Assembly: GCA_004552385.1 (NCBI GenBank)
Contig: SFOL01000001.1
Span: 1 to 64,000 of the forward strand
Direction of reading: 5' to 3'
Length of the DNA: 64,000 bases
Source of the DNA: Bacteroidales bacterium
GTDB taxonomy: Bacteria; Bacteroidota; Bacteroidia; Bacteroidales; Marinilabiliaceae
Below, piece after piece: positions 8,853 to 19,500 of the stretch (position 1 is the first letter of the stretch; every line of letters starts with the position of its first letter). Position numbers and translations under genes: made by a program. Under the pieces are notes generated by a model. That model made no database searches. It was given only the letters and a program-made list of their open reading frames with translations, and was not told the DNA's origin.

Positions 8853-10562
8853 TTAGTATTCATAGAGCTTTACGTGGAGGATCTCGAAACCGTCAACGCC
8901 TATGCGCACGTGCCTTCCCTGGTGATTCTCATCGCCGTTAAGCCTCTTGACGCGGGCCAGCGTCCCGTCTTCTTGCGGTTCCACCATGTCGACCGACAGA
9001 ATTCCGACGCGCCTTACGCCACTCCAGTCGACCTTGCTCTTGTCTGCCGCCTTGCCGCTCTGGTCGGCAAGGACGAAACCGTCCTCGCCAAGCATCAGCT
9101 GCGTCTCCTTGGCCTTGGCCTCGGCCTCGGCGTCACTGGTGAACGTCACGACCACGCCGGAGCCTGCGACAATGTATTCATTCTTGGCAAGGCGAATCAC
9201 TATGGCGCCCGCGGCAGGCCACTTGGACCCGTCGGTTGCCCTCTGATCCCACGGGAGTGTGAAGAAATGTCGCGCCTCGACGTTCACGCCGTCCTCCGAC
9301 CATGCGCTGACCTGCTCCTTGTCCGTGAAGAGGACCCCCCGTCGGTCAGGGTGCGACGCAAGGATGGGCGTAAGCTTGGCCAATGTGGAGTACGCCTTTG
9401 ACAGTTTGCAGTTTGCGGCGTTATATTCAATAGCGAATGGACTCACGCCCAAGGCGTTGTGTCGTCCTATAACGTAAAAGGCCTGCGCTCCGTTGTCCTC
9501 ATTGCGATGCATCTCGGGAATAAACAGGGCGTTGTCGCACACGGCATACTTGGCCACCCAACCCTCGAAACCGCTATCATATATGTCAGGCGATATGAAG
9601 TCGAGCGAGGGGGCTCCCGCGCGCCACAAGTCTATCAAGTGAGCCAGCGGGCCCGCGGCGGGATACTGCCCGGGGCGGCGGCCGCGGCTGTTCATTGCCG
9701 CATTGACATAGAGCGGGCAAGAGACATGTCGGCGGGCCACATCAGCCAGTCTGCCCACATAGAGGGCGTATTGGTAGGCCTGGAACACCTCGTCGGCAAA
9801 AATGTCGGAGCCGAACATCTCGTCCCATGTGCCAGACTGTTTGCCCCCGTGGTCGGCCCACAGCTTGGCGAAGTCGGGGTGAAGGCTCTTCTTGTTTTTC
9901 CTCAAATAGCTTGTGAGGCCTGCAGGGACGGCGGAGCGGAACAGCTTCTCGCTCTCGGGCGAGTAGTCCCTCGCGCTCTCGAGCATGCCTATTTCGTTCT
10001 CTATTTGCAGCATCACGACCGTCCCGTCCTTCTCGGCGTCGGCAATGTGCTCAACGAAGGCCTCGAAAGCCTTGGCATCGGCGTTAAAAACCGAGGGGGA
10101 GACGCAGCTGGCAATCTCCATCGTCTTACCCGAGCGGGTGCGGGCCCGCGGGAAACGCTTCACGTCCGTCTTGAACCATTCGGGCGCATAACAGCTCATG
10201 GAGTTCTTCCAGGCTCCGAACCAAAGGAAAACAACATGCAGCCCATTGTCACGGGCGGAGCTGATAACCTTGTCGACCTGGTGGAAATCGAACCTTCCCT
10301 CCTCCGGCTCCATAAGATCCCAATAGGCGGGGGCGAGCACCGTGTTGAGACCCATAGCCTTGAGCTTGGGGAACACGGCTTCAACCTCCTCATCAGACGA
10401 GGCCGTGGAGTTGCCGAGCTCTCCGCCGAGGATTATGAACGGCCGTCCGCCAAGCGTGAGCGACCTTGCCGCCCCCGAGCCTTCTATCTTGCACTGGGCC
10501 GCCGCCACTACCGAAAGAGCGAAAAGCACAGCCGCAAGTGTGATTTCTTTGATTACCTTCAT
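8853..10562 (-). CDS. GH35-like beta-galactosidase with DUF5597-type C-terminus
   Basis: A 569-aa secreted clan GH-A glycosidase with a signal peptide of about 22 residues ending AAA-Q. The barrel has PFIILGGELGNS near the N-terminus, the acid/base Glu190 in QIENE and the nucleophile Glu350 in FIPE. The C-terminal third resembles the DUF5597 domain that follows GH35 barrels in Bacteroidetes. It is the first gene of the second xylan transcript, with a strong promoter 27 bases upstream. Galactose is a minor xylan side-chain component, so it may act on terminal galactose of decorated xylan. Activity is inferred; family members of this type are little characterised. Confidence 0.78.
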   Translation of the reverse strand: MKVIKEITLAAVLFALSVVAAAQCKIEGSGAARSLTLGGRPFIILGGELGNSTASSDEEVEAVFPKLKAMGLNTVLAPAYWDLMEPEEGRFDFHQVDKVISSARDNGLHVVFLWFGAWKNSMSCYAPEWFKTDVKRFPRARTRSGKTMEIASCVSPSVFNADAKAFEAFVEHIADAEKDGTVVMLQIENEIGMLESARDYSPESEKLFRSAVPAGLTSYLRKNKKSLHPDFAKLWADHGGKQSGTWDEMFGSDIFADEVFQAYQYALYVGRLADVARRHVSCPLYVNAAMNSRGRRPGQYPAAGPLAHLIDLWRAGAPSLDFISPDIYDSGFEGWVAKYAVCDNALFIPEMHRNEDNGAQAFYVIGRHNALGVSPFAIEYNAANCKLSKAYSTLAKLTPILASHPDRRGVLFTDKEQVSAWSEDGVNVEARHFFTLPWDQRATDGSKWPAAGAIVIRLAKNEYIVAGSGVVVTFTSDAEAEAKAKETQLMLGEDGFVLADQSGKAADKSKVDWSGVRRVGILSVDMVEPQEDGTLARVKRLNGDENHQGRHVRIGVDGFEILHVKLYEY

Positions 10563-10588
10563 CTATTCTGTCCTGTTCGTTCTTACAT

Positions 10589-10618
10589 CAAAGATAAGGT
10601 TAATACACTATTTCACAA
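10589..10618 (-). promoter_or_regulatory. Promoter of the second xylan transcript
   Basis: On the minus strand TTG (complement of 10616-10618) is followed after 19 bases by TATCTTTG (complement of 10589-10596). This matches the Bacteroidetes -33/-7 architecture with an exact TAnnTTTG. Transcription would start near 10582, about 20 bases before the GH35-like ATG at 10562. Confidence 0.7.
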
Positions 10619-10731
10619 TGCATTTTCATAGGAAAAATAAAAATATGTTGAGCGGCGCAAAAAGAGGTTGAGTTACCGGGCTTAATGCGCAAGCCATCAA
10701 GAAGTTGCACTCCGCCGCGGGCCTTATGAAT

Positions 10732-10770
10732 AAAAGCCGCCCCGCCAATTGTGGAAAAGGCGGGGCGGCT
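10732..10770 (-). terminator. Terminator of the susCD transcript
   Basis: A 12-bp GC-rich stem (10735-10746 with 10759-10770) lies 25 bases past the stop of the large GH10 gene. On the minus strand it is followed by a short U-run (TTTTATT), the form of an intrinsic terminator. It separates the binding/surface half of the xylan locus from the processing half. Confidence 0.85.
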
Positions 10771-10794
10771 CATGTCATATCAAGAAGTGCGGGT

Positions 10795-13197
10795 CTACTC
10801 TTCGTCCTCCGCCTCGGTGTCTTTCCTGTCCTGATATTTTTTCTCGGTCCAGTCGTCACCCTTGAGCTTGGCGCCGATGTCCTCGCCGGCTATGGCGTCA
10901 CATACGCCCTTGTAGGCCCACTTGCGCGCAAGGTTTGCGTCGAAGAGGTTGGGAGCGTCGCCGTTGAGCCAATACTCATGCTCCTCGGCCGCGTCGGAGA
11001 GCGACCAGATAGTAATACCGTGGCGCTGAGCCTCGGGGACGTTCTCTATGTAGCTCTCGACGATGTTCTGGTAGGTCTTGGCCTGCTGCTCAAGCTGAGC
11101 AGAGCTGGGGGTGGCGCTGCCAGTGGCGACGTCGAGCTCCGTCACGCGGATGAGCTTGCCCGTGGCGGCGAGAGCCTTGAACATGGCGTCGATCTCCTCG
11201 CGGCTGATGCTGCTCTGGACGTGCATCTGAGTGCCGATACCGTCGACGATGGGCGAGCCGTTGGCTTCGTCAATGTCTTTAATGAACTCGATAACCTCGT
11301 TCAGCTTGCTGGGGCTGGTCTCCAGGTTGTAGTCGTTGTAGAAGAGCTTGAGGTCGCTGAAGCCGTTCTCGTCGGCGTACTTGCGGGCGTATTGGTAAGC
11401 CTTGACGGCGTAGTCCATGCCCATATAGTAGCCCCAGTAGAAATGCTGGTTGCCAGCACCGGATGACCAGTTGAGCTTAAGTCCCTCAGACTCGGTCTCC
11501 TCCGGCTCCTGGTCGTAATATGTGACATCGTCCTCGGTCCAAGATCCGCCGAAGACACCGTTTATGCCGCGGCGTCCGCCGCCATCGCTAATGGCCTCGT
11601 TGATGACGTCCCAAGCCACGAAGCGGTTGTCGCCCTTGATGTGCTCGAACATGCCCTTAATCCACTGCTCCATGGCGTTGTCCAGAGCCTCGTACTTCTC
11701 CTCGGGGGTCTTGAGGACGTAGTAGATCTTCGTGGCCTTGCCAGTCTTGAGCGACTTGTTCTCGCCTTTCTTGAGGCCCCACTTGATGTCGTCGACATAG
11801 TAGGTGGTGGCGGCGCCGCCAAAGTTGATGAGGATTCGGTTCATGCCCTCCTTGGCGCAAGTGTACTCGTGCTCGACGAGCATCCACTCGGAGCTGATAG
11901 GCAGCTCGCTGTAGCCCTCGCCAAAGTATCTGGATGAGTTCTGGACTTGGAACTGGATGGTAGATCTGCTCAATTCGGACTTGGCGTAGAACTGGATGAC
12001 GTAGGTCTTGCCGACCTCGAACTCAGCATCGAAAGTGTAGGCGAACTGGGCAGTATGGTAGTTAGAGCCGCCGTCCTCGGGGTTGGTGAGGACTACGCAG
12101 TAGTCGCTCTCATGACCCTGACCCTTGTCGCTTGCCTTGCTTGTGGGATTCTTGCCGTCGTTGCCCCAGCATCCCCAGTCGCCAGTCTTGCCTCCCTCGA
12201 AGTCGCTGTTATCGCCTGCGAGGACGTTGGTCATAGGATCCTGCTTGGCCTCACCGAACTCGATGTTGTCAACGTAGTAAGTTCCGCCAATCTTGCCGAA
12301 GTTGATGACGATGCGGTTGATGTCGTCAAACTCTTTAATCTTGACATCGCACTGGCATGTCGTCCATTCGCTGCCGACAGTGAAGCTATTATAGCCATCC
12401 TGCCTATCAGTGTTCGTACTGCTCTGGTACTGGAACTGGAGTTCGCCGCTGCCGGACTCGACTCGCGCCTGGAACTTGATGACGTAGTTGACATCCTTCT
12501 TCAGAGGCTCGTCAAAGGTGTAGGCGCACTGCGCCTGCCAGAAGCTGCCGTTGCCTTTGTTGACGAGCTTCAGGCACTTGGTGCCGTCCACACCGCCGTC
12601 CGCCGCTTCGGCCGACTGCATATTGTTGCCCCAGCTGCCCCATTCGCCCGTCGTGCCGCCGTTGAAGTCGGAGGCGTCGCCGGGCAGCATGTTGGCGATG
12701 TCGCCGTCGGCCTCAATGACCATCTCGGGGGCTATGAGGCTCTTGAGGTACGTCTGGTTCTGCTGCGTGTGCCAAATAAAGTTGTGGCCGTAAATCTTGC
12801 TGTCTGCCGGCACCGCGGCAAGGAACTTGTCGACAGTCGAGAAGTTTATGTCGCCGTTGTTCTTGACCATGACGCCCTGCTTCATGGCGTTGCCCGTAGT
12901 GTACATCTGGAAGTTCTCGTCGGCGACGCGCTTGACGGTGGTGTCGGACAAGTACATGTCGGCGCCAAGGCCGAGGCCGAGGATGAACTGCGAGCCGACG
13001 CGGCTGCGGTACTTCTCAACGTAGTTCTTTATGTAGTCGTAGTTGTTAATCTGCTCCTGGATGTTCAGGGGAATCTGGCTCGTGCCCGATATCGGGGTCT
13101 CGCCCTCAGGAGTGCCCCAGTCCATCTTGTCGTCGTCGCAAGCCGCGCAGAGCACGGCCAGTGCGGCAACGGGGAAGAGTATCTTATTTCGCTTCAT
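10795..13197 (-). CDS. Surface GH10 xylanase with two CBMs nested in the barrel
   Basis: An 800-aa lipoprotein. The start is the ATG at 13197, directly before a signal peptide with lipid Cys20 and an acidic run DDD, which predicts surface exposure. The GH10 barrel is split: its first strands (residues 45-160, including HNFIWHTQ) come before two consecutive carbohydrate-binding modules of the CBM4/CBM22 type (about 170-318 and 325-475, each starting with an FNGG/FEGG-GxWGxWG pattern and ending in YYVD-I). The rest then follows with acid/base Glu534 (WDVINE) and nucleophile Glu687 (RVTELD). This insertion is known from gut Bacteroidetes xylanases. It is the last gene of the susCD transcript and makes the first cut at the cell surface. 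Confidence 0.93.
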   Translation of the reverse strand: MKRNKILFPVAALAVLCAACDDDKMDWGTPEGETPISGTSQIPLNIQEQINNYDYIKNYVEKYRSRVGSQFILGLGLGADMYLSDTTVKRVADENFQMYTTGNAMKQGVMVKNNGDINFSTVDKFLAAVPADSKIYGHNFIWHTQQNQTYLKSLIAPEMVIEADGDIANMLPGDASDFNGGTTGEWGSWGNNMQSAEAADGGVDGTKCLKLVNKGNGSFWQAQCAYTFDEPLKKDVNYVIKFQARVESGSGELQFQYQSSTNTDRQDGYNSFTVGSEWTTCQCDVKIKEFDDINRIVINFGKIGGTYYVDNIEFGEAKQDPMTNVLAGDNSDFEGGKTGDWGCWGNDGKNPTSKASDKGQGHESDYCVVLTNPEDGGSNYHTAQFAYTFDAEFEVGKTYVIQFYAKSELSRSTIQFQVQNSSRYFGEGYSELPISSEWMLVEHEYTCAKEGMNRILINFGGAATTYYVDDIKWGLKKGENKSLKTGKATKIYYVLKTPEEKYEALDNAMEQWIKGMFEHIKGDNRFVAWDVINEAISDGGGRRGINGVFGGSWTEDDVTYYDQEPEETESEGLKLNWSSGAGNQHFYWGYYMGMDYAVKAYQYARKYADENGFSDLKLFYNDYNLETSPSKLNEVIEFIKDIDEANGSPIVDGIGTQMHVQSSISREEIDAMFKALAATGKLIRVTELDVATGSATPSSAQLEQQAKTYQNIVESYIENVPEAQRHGITIWSLSDAAEEHEYWLNGDAPNLFDANLARKWAYKGVCDAIAGEDIGAKLKGDDWTEKKYQDRKDTEAEDEE

Positions 13198-13280
13198 AAT
13201 GCTAATCGGTTGAAATGGTTGTCCCCGCCCGGCGGGCGCAGGCTCGGACGGCTCGCGCCCGCCATGCAAGGGTCATCTTG

Positions 13281-14735
13281 TTAGTCCTCGTCGTCCTCCG
13301 GGTAGTCGGAAATCTGCTGCGACTTGATGGAGACGATTCGCCAGTTGTCGGTATAGACGCTCGGGCCTGTGAACTTCTCCGAGACTACCTCAACGCCGTC
13401 ATAAGTAAAGTCGGTGTTGACGAAGCCCATGCCGAAGTTGCGATATGAGGCCGCATTGCGGGCGTCAACCACGTCCTGGAAGGTCATGTCGTAGAATCCG
13501 CCGAAAGTATTGCTCTCAGAGGGCCTCTTGCCGTCGGCCGTGATGCTCGAGAATGGGATGGTGAGAGTCTGCCAACCCGTCGTCTTGAAGGGGACGATCT
13601 CGCCGTCCTCAATCCAGGGCACGCAGAAGGCAGAGTGGCTCTTCTCGTTGTCGTCGTCGGTCTTGATGCCGGAGTAGTTGAAGTTGTTGAAGAGGCATAT
13701 CTGGATATAGCCCGTCTTGCTCCACTCCTCGGGGCAGTAGATGTCGAACTGGAAGGCTATCTCCGTTGTCGGGGTCTCGGCCGGGATGAGGTCGAAGAAG
13801 CGGCTCCAGTCGTCGGACTCCTCGTCGTTGCCGGCCGTCCAGCACTCCGACACCCTGGGCTTGCCCGAGGCTATGCCGCCCTCGTCGAGCAGGCGCTGCG
13901 GGACGATTGGGAGGCAGAGGCCGCGGCCAGAGCCAGCCGGGTCGTCAACGAGGTCGGAGTCGTAGACCATTGATGCGCCGGCCTTGATGTTGCCGTCATC
14001 ATCCTTGCCGCCCCAATAGCCCTGCTTGCCAACACCGTCGAAGTTGAGGATGAGGCCTTTGGTCACGTTGAAGTAGGCGGGCGTGCGGCCAGAGCCGTTG
14101 GCGCACTCGAACGAGACGCTGCCGCCCTCTGTGACGCCGTCGGGCATGACGAACGTGAACCACTCGCCCTTGGCATCGTCGGACTCCAGACCCTCAGTCA
14201 CCTCCACTCCGCCAGGGAGTGTCACTTTGCTGACCTCCTGGAGGTTCTCGCCGAAGACAACGACAGTCTCGCCCTTCTGGGGCATCGTGCAGCTCATGAA
14301 GCTGACCACCGGGCTCGCCGCGCGGATAACAAGATTGTCAAACGTGAACTCCGCCCCGTCTTTCACAAGGCGTATCTTGTTGCGCTCAGCGGGCTCCGCG
14401 TCGACGACAGGCGTGTTCTTGTTGATGGTTATGAGCATCGAGTTGTCGGAGACGTAGGCGCGGTTGAAGTAGGTGTCGTAGCCGTTTATGTAGACCTTCT
14501 TCATGCCGTAAAGTCCCGATCCCTCAAGGCGGATGAGCTGGCCGACGCGGGCGAAGGTGCCGGTGATGTCGCGGTCGGGCGTCTTGCTGTCGACGTTCTC
14601 GAGGTAGACCCTTTCGACCACGATTCTCTTGCCCTGCGCGTCGGAGTCGAAGTAGTCGTCGTCATCCTCGCAAGCGGTGAAGCCCACCGCCGAAAGGAAG
14701 AGGCCCGACAGGCAGATATATTTCAGTGCTTTCAT
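13281..14735 (-). CDS. Surface glycan-binding lipoprotein (SGBP-B / SusE-position)
   Basis: A 484-aa lipoprotein with lipid Cys22 (FTAC) followed by EDDDD, a strong surface-export signal. After a short linker come IPT/TIG-like immunoglobulin folds at about residues 45-235 (GQLIRLEGSGLYGM, GETVVVFGENL). A C-terminal beta-sandwich from residue 240 begins LILNFDG, as in SGBP-B glycan-binding domains, with exposed aromatics (YWGG, GYIQICLFNNFNYSG). Its place between SusD and the surface xylanase is the usual SGBP place. It should hold xylan at the surface without cutting it. Confidence 0.85.
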   Translation of the reverse strand: MKALKYICLSGLFLSAVGFTACEDDDDYFDSDAQGKRIVVERVYLENVDSKTPDRDITGTFARVGQLIRLEGSGLYGMKKVYINGYDTYFNRAYVSDNSMLITINKNTPVVDAEPAERNKIRLVKDGAEFTFDNLVIRAASPVVSFMSCTMPQKGETVVVFGENLQEVSKVTLPGGVEVTEGLESDDAKGEWFTFVMPDGVTEGGSVSFECANGSGRTPAYFNVTKGLILNFDGVGKQGYWGGKDDDGNIKAGASMVYDSDLVDDPAGSGRGLCLPIVPQRLLDEGGIASGKPRVSECWTAGNDEESDDWSRFFDLIPAETPTTEIAFQFDIYCPEEWSKTGYIQICLFNNFNYSGIKTDDDNEKSHSAFCVPWIEDGEIVPFKTTGWQTLTIPFSSITADGKRPSESNTFGGFYDMTFQDVVDARNAASYRNFGMGFVNTDFTYDGVEVVSEKFTGPSVYTDNWRIVSIKSQQISDYPEDDED

Positions 14736-14790
14736 TTTTTCTTGATTTTCAGGTTTAAAAAGCCAAAATCATAAGATTATCGCTCAGCTT

Positions 14791-16470
14791 TTAGTCGAAG
14801 AGCGTAGCCTCGTCGACCTCACGCTCGCCGAATGTGTAGGCCACGGGGTCGCTGTTCAGCAGCGGGTTGCGGCCCGCATCGACATCGGATATCGGCAGGA
14901 GGAGCCTGGCGTTGGTAGCCGTCGAGACACCCGTGCCGTCTTCCTTCTTGGCATACTGGCAAGGCTCGGACTCGTCCCACTCGTAGCTGGCGTTGCGCTC
15001 CTGATTGTTGAGCAGGTTCACCACCTCGCTCTCCTTGTAGTAGGAGCGGCGGAGCAGGTCGTACCAGTACTGGCCCTCGAAGGCGAGCTCTATGCGGCGC
15101 TCGTAGGCGAGAGTCTCATAGTCCAGCCTCGTGATGTCGGGCATCCCGGCGCGGGCGCGCACCTTGTTGAGGTAGCTCAGGGGCTCGTCATCCTTAAGGA
15201 AGTCGTTGTTGCCCATGCAAGCCTCGGCGTAGTTGAAGTAGACCTCGGGCAGGCGCATCATGTAGGTGTTGAGGCCCGAGCTCTGCTGGTAGCTCTGGCC
15301 GTTGTCCTCAAGCTTGCCGATGACGTACTTGACGATGCCGCACTTCTCCTCATAGCCGGTCTCGGTCTCGTTATAGGTGTAGCCGCCGTTCTTCTTGTTG
15401 AGGTTGGGGTAGTACTCGCCGACGGTCGCGATGGTGTAGTGGCGACGGATTCGGTCCTTGGGGTCGTAGGTCCTTACGATGTCGTAGCTGGCGTAGGTCG
15501 CTCCGCCCCAGTTGACCTCGCCCACCATCGTGCTCCACGAGAAGAAGGCTGGTATAGGGTTGGCGCAACCGCCGATGGCGGACGTCGAGCCCTTGAGCCA
15601 CTGGAGCTGGAAGATGGACTCGGCGTTGTTGTTCGTGCCGGCCACGCTGAAGAGGTCGCCATAGTTGCTGACGAGCGAATAGGGGCCCTCCTCGATGCAC
15701 TTCTTGGCGGCCTTGCGCGCCAGGTCGAGATAATACTCGTTGCGCTCGCCGCGGTTGAAGTCGGTGGCGATGTTGGTGCCGTCGTACTGCCCCTCGGTGG
15801 TAAGTCCGGCCATTGAGAGGTAGAAGCGGCTCAACATGCCGTAGGCGGCGTATTTGTTCACGCGCCCCTCGCCGCGCTCAATGGCGGGCAGGTTCTTGGC
15901 GGCGAACTCCATGTCGCGGATGGCGAACTCCATGGCGTCGGTGCGTCGGTTGGCCGGGACGACATTGTTGCTCACCATTGCGGCCGTGTTCTCATAGATT
16001 ATTGCCTTGCCCCAGACCGAGGCAATGTACCAGTAGGCTATGCCGCGCATGAAACGGCACTCGGCGATGGACTCCGTGCGGAACTTCTCGCTAATGCCAG
16101 TGGCCTTGTCGCGGATGTTGTTCATGGCGTTGTTGCTCTGAGCCACGACGCTGTAGAACGATCCCCACGCGTCGCTAAGGCCAGGGCTGAGGCTGGTCTC
16201 GGTGAAGTTGGTGTAGGGGTAGATGTAATCCGACCAGCGCGCCGTGATGTTGTTCGAGCGGCCGTCGCCGATGCTGTAGTAGAACTTCTCGTTGAAGCCC
16301 GCCCAGACGAAGTTGTAGAGCGGGTAGAGGGCGCTCTCAACGGCCTCCTCGCTGTCGAAATATGTGTCCTGGTTGGCCTGGTAGGTGTTCTCGCTGGTCA
16401 GGAAGTCGTCGCAACCCGACAAGGAGACGGCACCAAGAGCCAAGGCACCGAGCAATATCTTGTTTCTCAT
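14791..16470 (-). CDS. susD: SusD-like glycan-capture lipoprotein
   Basis: A 559-aa lipoprotein with lipobox LSGC (Cys20) followed by DDFL. It has SusD-family features: EEAVESALYPLYNF near the N-terminus, ECRFMRGIAYWYIASVWG at about residue 130 in the TPR-like helices, and RRIELAFEGQYWYDLLR toward the C-terminus, which is the family signature. It would form the lid over the SusC barrel and deliver xylan fragments. The gap to susC is 38 bp, and both belong to the same transcript. Confidence 0.95.
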   Translation of the reverse strand: MRNKILLGALALGAVSLSGCDDFLTSENTYQANQDTYFDSEEAVESALYPLYNFVWAGFNEKFYYSIGDGRSNNITARWSDYIYPYTNFTETSLSPGLSDAWGSFYSVVAQSNNAMNNIRDKATGISEKFRTESIAECRFMRGIAYWYIASVWGKAIIYENTAAMVSNNVVPANRRTDAMEFAIRDMEFAAKNLPAIERGEGRVNKYAAYGMLSRFYLSMAGLTTEGQYDGTNIATDFNRGERNEYYLDLARKAAKKCIEEGPYSLVSNYGDLFSVAGTNNNAESIFQLQWLKGSTSAIGGCANPIPAFFSWSTMVGEVNWGGATYASYDIVRTYDPKDRIRRHYTIATVGEYYPNLNKKNGGYTYNETETGYEEKCGIVKYVIGKLEDNGQSYQQSSGLNTYMMRLPEVYFNYAEACMGNNDFLKDDEPLSYLNKVRARAGMPDITRLDYETLAYERRIELAFEGQYWYDLLRRSYYKESEVVNLLNNQERNASYEWDESEPCQYAKKEDGTGVSTATNARLLLPISDVDAGRNPLLNSDPVAYTFGEREVDEATLFD

Positions 16471-16508
16471 TGTAATCCTTGATTAAATATTAACCTGAGG
16501 GCTAAGAC

Positions 16509-19500
16509 TTAGAAGCTTGCCGAAAGGCCGAACGTGAAGATTCGGGGCGACGGGTAGCGGCCATAGTCGAAGCCAGTCATGAGCGCGTCGCCGTACATGG
16601 CGCCAATCTCAGGGTCGAGACCCTTATACTTCGTCCAAGTGTAGACGTTCTGGACGTTGGCGTAGACCCTCACGTTGGAGAGCCTTGCCGCCTCCATCCA
16701 CTTCCACGACCTCGGGAAGGTGTAGCTGAGAGAAATGTTCTGCAGCCTGATGTATGACGCGTCCTCGACAAAGAGGTCCGACACGCGGGTGTAGTTGTTG
16801 TTGGCGTCGCTCGCCTGGAGTGCCGCCATGTGCTTGTCGCCACCCACGACATGGAAGTTGCGGAAGTCGGTATCGGATCCGTCGGGGTCGATCATCTCCA
16901 CGCGGGCGTAGTCGAGAGCGTCCTTGAGAATGTTGCTGTTGACGCGGGGGTCCTCAATCCTGCTGCGGGTGAAGTCGAGAGCGTCGTTGCCATAGCTGCC
17001 CGAGAAGAATACCGAAAGGTCGAAGCCCTTGTAGGAGAACGTGTTGCCGATACCATAGGTGAACTTGGGCTCCGGGTTGCCGATAAAGGTGCAGTCCTCA
17101 TTATTGATCTTGCCGTCGCCGTTGATGTCGGCAAAGCGGAAGTCGCCTATGAAAGTGCTGTTCTTGCCAATGGTGTTACCCTCGGGCAGGGCGACCTGCT
17201 TGACGTTGCCTTCCTTGTCGGTGTAGTAGAAGTCCTCAGGCTTGTCGAAACGGCCGATGACCTTGTAGCCCCAGAACTGCCCGATAGGCTGACCCTCGAC
17301 GGTGCGGGTGACGGTGTACTTCGACGAGCCGACCTGATAGGTCTTGTCGATGGTTGAGCTTGCCGAGTCCAGTTCCTTGACCTTGTTGCGGTTGAGCGAG
17401 AAGACGAGGTTGGTACGCCATGTGAACCCGCCCTTGTCGATGTTGACAGTATTGAGCGTCAGCTCAAGGCCCTTGTTCTCGAGCGAACCGACGTTGCCCC
17501 ACGGGTTGGACGCGGCGCCCCAGCCCTCAGAGCCGAGGAACGCGGGCAGAGGCAGCTGGAGCAGCAGATTGCGGGTCTTCTTGTAATAGGTGTCGGCGAT
17601 GAGCTCGATCCTGTTGGCGAAGAAAGAGAGGTCGAGACCGAGGTTGTACGAGTCGGTCGTCTCCCACTCAAGGTCGGGGTTGGCGGTGTTGCCGGTCAGG
17701 ACGCCAGTGCCCCACGGGGTGGTCTTGTAAGAGAGGATGGACATGTAGGCCCAGTCAGAGACATTCTGGTTACCCGTCTGGCCCCAGCCGAGGCGGAGCT
17801 TGGCGTTGGTCAGGACATCCTGCTCGGGGAAGAACTCTTCGTTGGCGACCTTCCAGGCCAGAGCGGCCGAGGGGAACCAGCCCCAGCGGTTGTCATCGGC
17901 GAACTTGCTCGAACCGTCGCGGCGGATGGTGGCCGTGAGCAGGTAGCGGTCGTCGAATGAGAAGAAGACGCGGCCGAAGACCGACGAGATGGAGTTGTCG
18001 TTCTTGAAGCCCTTGGCACTGCTCGTGCTGGCGTCGCCGGCCGAAATGTCGGGCGTGGTGTTCGACGAGAACCCGTTGGCGGAGGCGAACTGGTACTCGT
18101 AGTTACTGTGGTTCATCTCCTGACCCACCATCACGTTGAGGTTGTGGCGGTCGGCGAAGGTCTTGTCGTATGTGAGAGTGTTGCGCCAGCTCCAGTAGCG
18201 GGTGTTGGTCTTGGTCCACTCACTGGTCCTGATGTCCTGGGTCAAGACGCCGAACTTGTAGTCCGGGCAGTAATAGTAGTCGCGGTTGAAGTTATAGTCG
18301 GCCGAGACCTCGCTCTTGAGCTTGAGACCACTGATAATGTCGGCCTCAAGATACGCCCCGAAGCGGAAGTTGACCTTCTTGTTGTAGTTAGTCTTGAGCT
18401 TCGCCAGGCCGATAGGGTTGAGAGGCATCCAGACGTCGTCAGGGCCGTCGAAAGAGCCGTCGGGGCTTGTCACGGCCACAGTGGGCTGCTGCATGAGAGC
18501 CTGCATGATGACGTCATTGTTGGTGCCGAGCTCCTGCTTGCTCTCCGAGAAGTTGAAGTTGGCCCCGGCGCGGAGGAACTTCTTGACCTCGGAGTCGATG
18601 TTGCCGCGGAATGATACACGCTTGAAGCTGGACCCCTCGGCGATGCCCTCCTGGTCGAGGTAGCCGCCGCTAAGGGCGTAGGTCGTCTTTTCGCTGCCGC
18701 CCGTTATTGACAGGTTGTGGCTCTGCATGACCGCCTTTCGGAAGAGCTCGTCCTGCCAGTTCGTACCCTTGCCAAGAAGGTCGGGGCGGACGAAGGAGGA
18801 GTTGGCCTCAGCGCCCGTGCCGGCATCGGAGCGGGCGTTATGGTGCTCGGCGTACTCGCGGAGGTTGAGCATGTCGAGCTGCACCGGCATCTCCTGCCAG
18901 CCGGCGTAGCCGTCATACGTGATGGTGGACTCGCCGCTCTTGCCCTTCTTGGTGGTAATCATGATGACACCGTTTGAGGCGCGCGAGCCGTAGATGGCTG
19001 TGGCCGAGGCATCCTTGAGGACGTCCATGGAGACGATGTCGGACGGGTTGATGGAGCTGAGCGGGTTGCTGTTCTCGTCGCTCGTGGAGGCGTCGATTAC
19101 CACACCGTCGATGACGAAGATAGGCTGGTTCGTGGCATTGAGCGAGTTCGTGCCTCGGATGCGAATAGAGGTCGATGCGCCCGGCTGACCCGAGTTGGCC
19201 TGGATGGAGACACCCGCGGCACGTCCTTGGAGCACCTGGTCTACCGACGTGACGACCGACTTCTTGATGGCATCGTCGCCCACGGAGACCACTGAGCCCG
19301 TCATGTCCGAGCGTTTCATCTGACCGTAGCCGACGACGACGACGTCATCAAGCTCGACGTTGTCCTCCTTAAGGGTGACGCTGACGGAGTTTTGCCCCGT
19401 GATGTCAAGATTCTGGGTCACGTAGCCGATGAAGGAGATTGTCAGATTGTTCGACGAGAGGGAAAGGGAGAAATTGCCGTCAATGTCGGCTACAGTTCCA

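Noticed and set aside
11947..13284. 445-aa plus-strand open frame
   Set aside because: Lies opposite the nested-CBM xylanase, whose motifs are unambiguous; its composition is that of a reverse-strand shadow.
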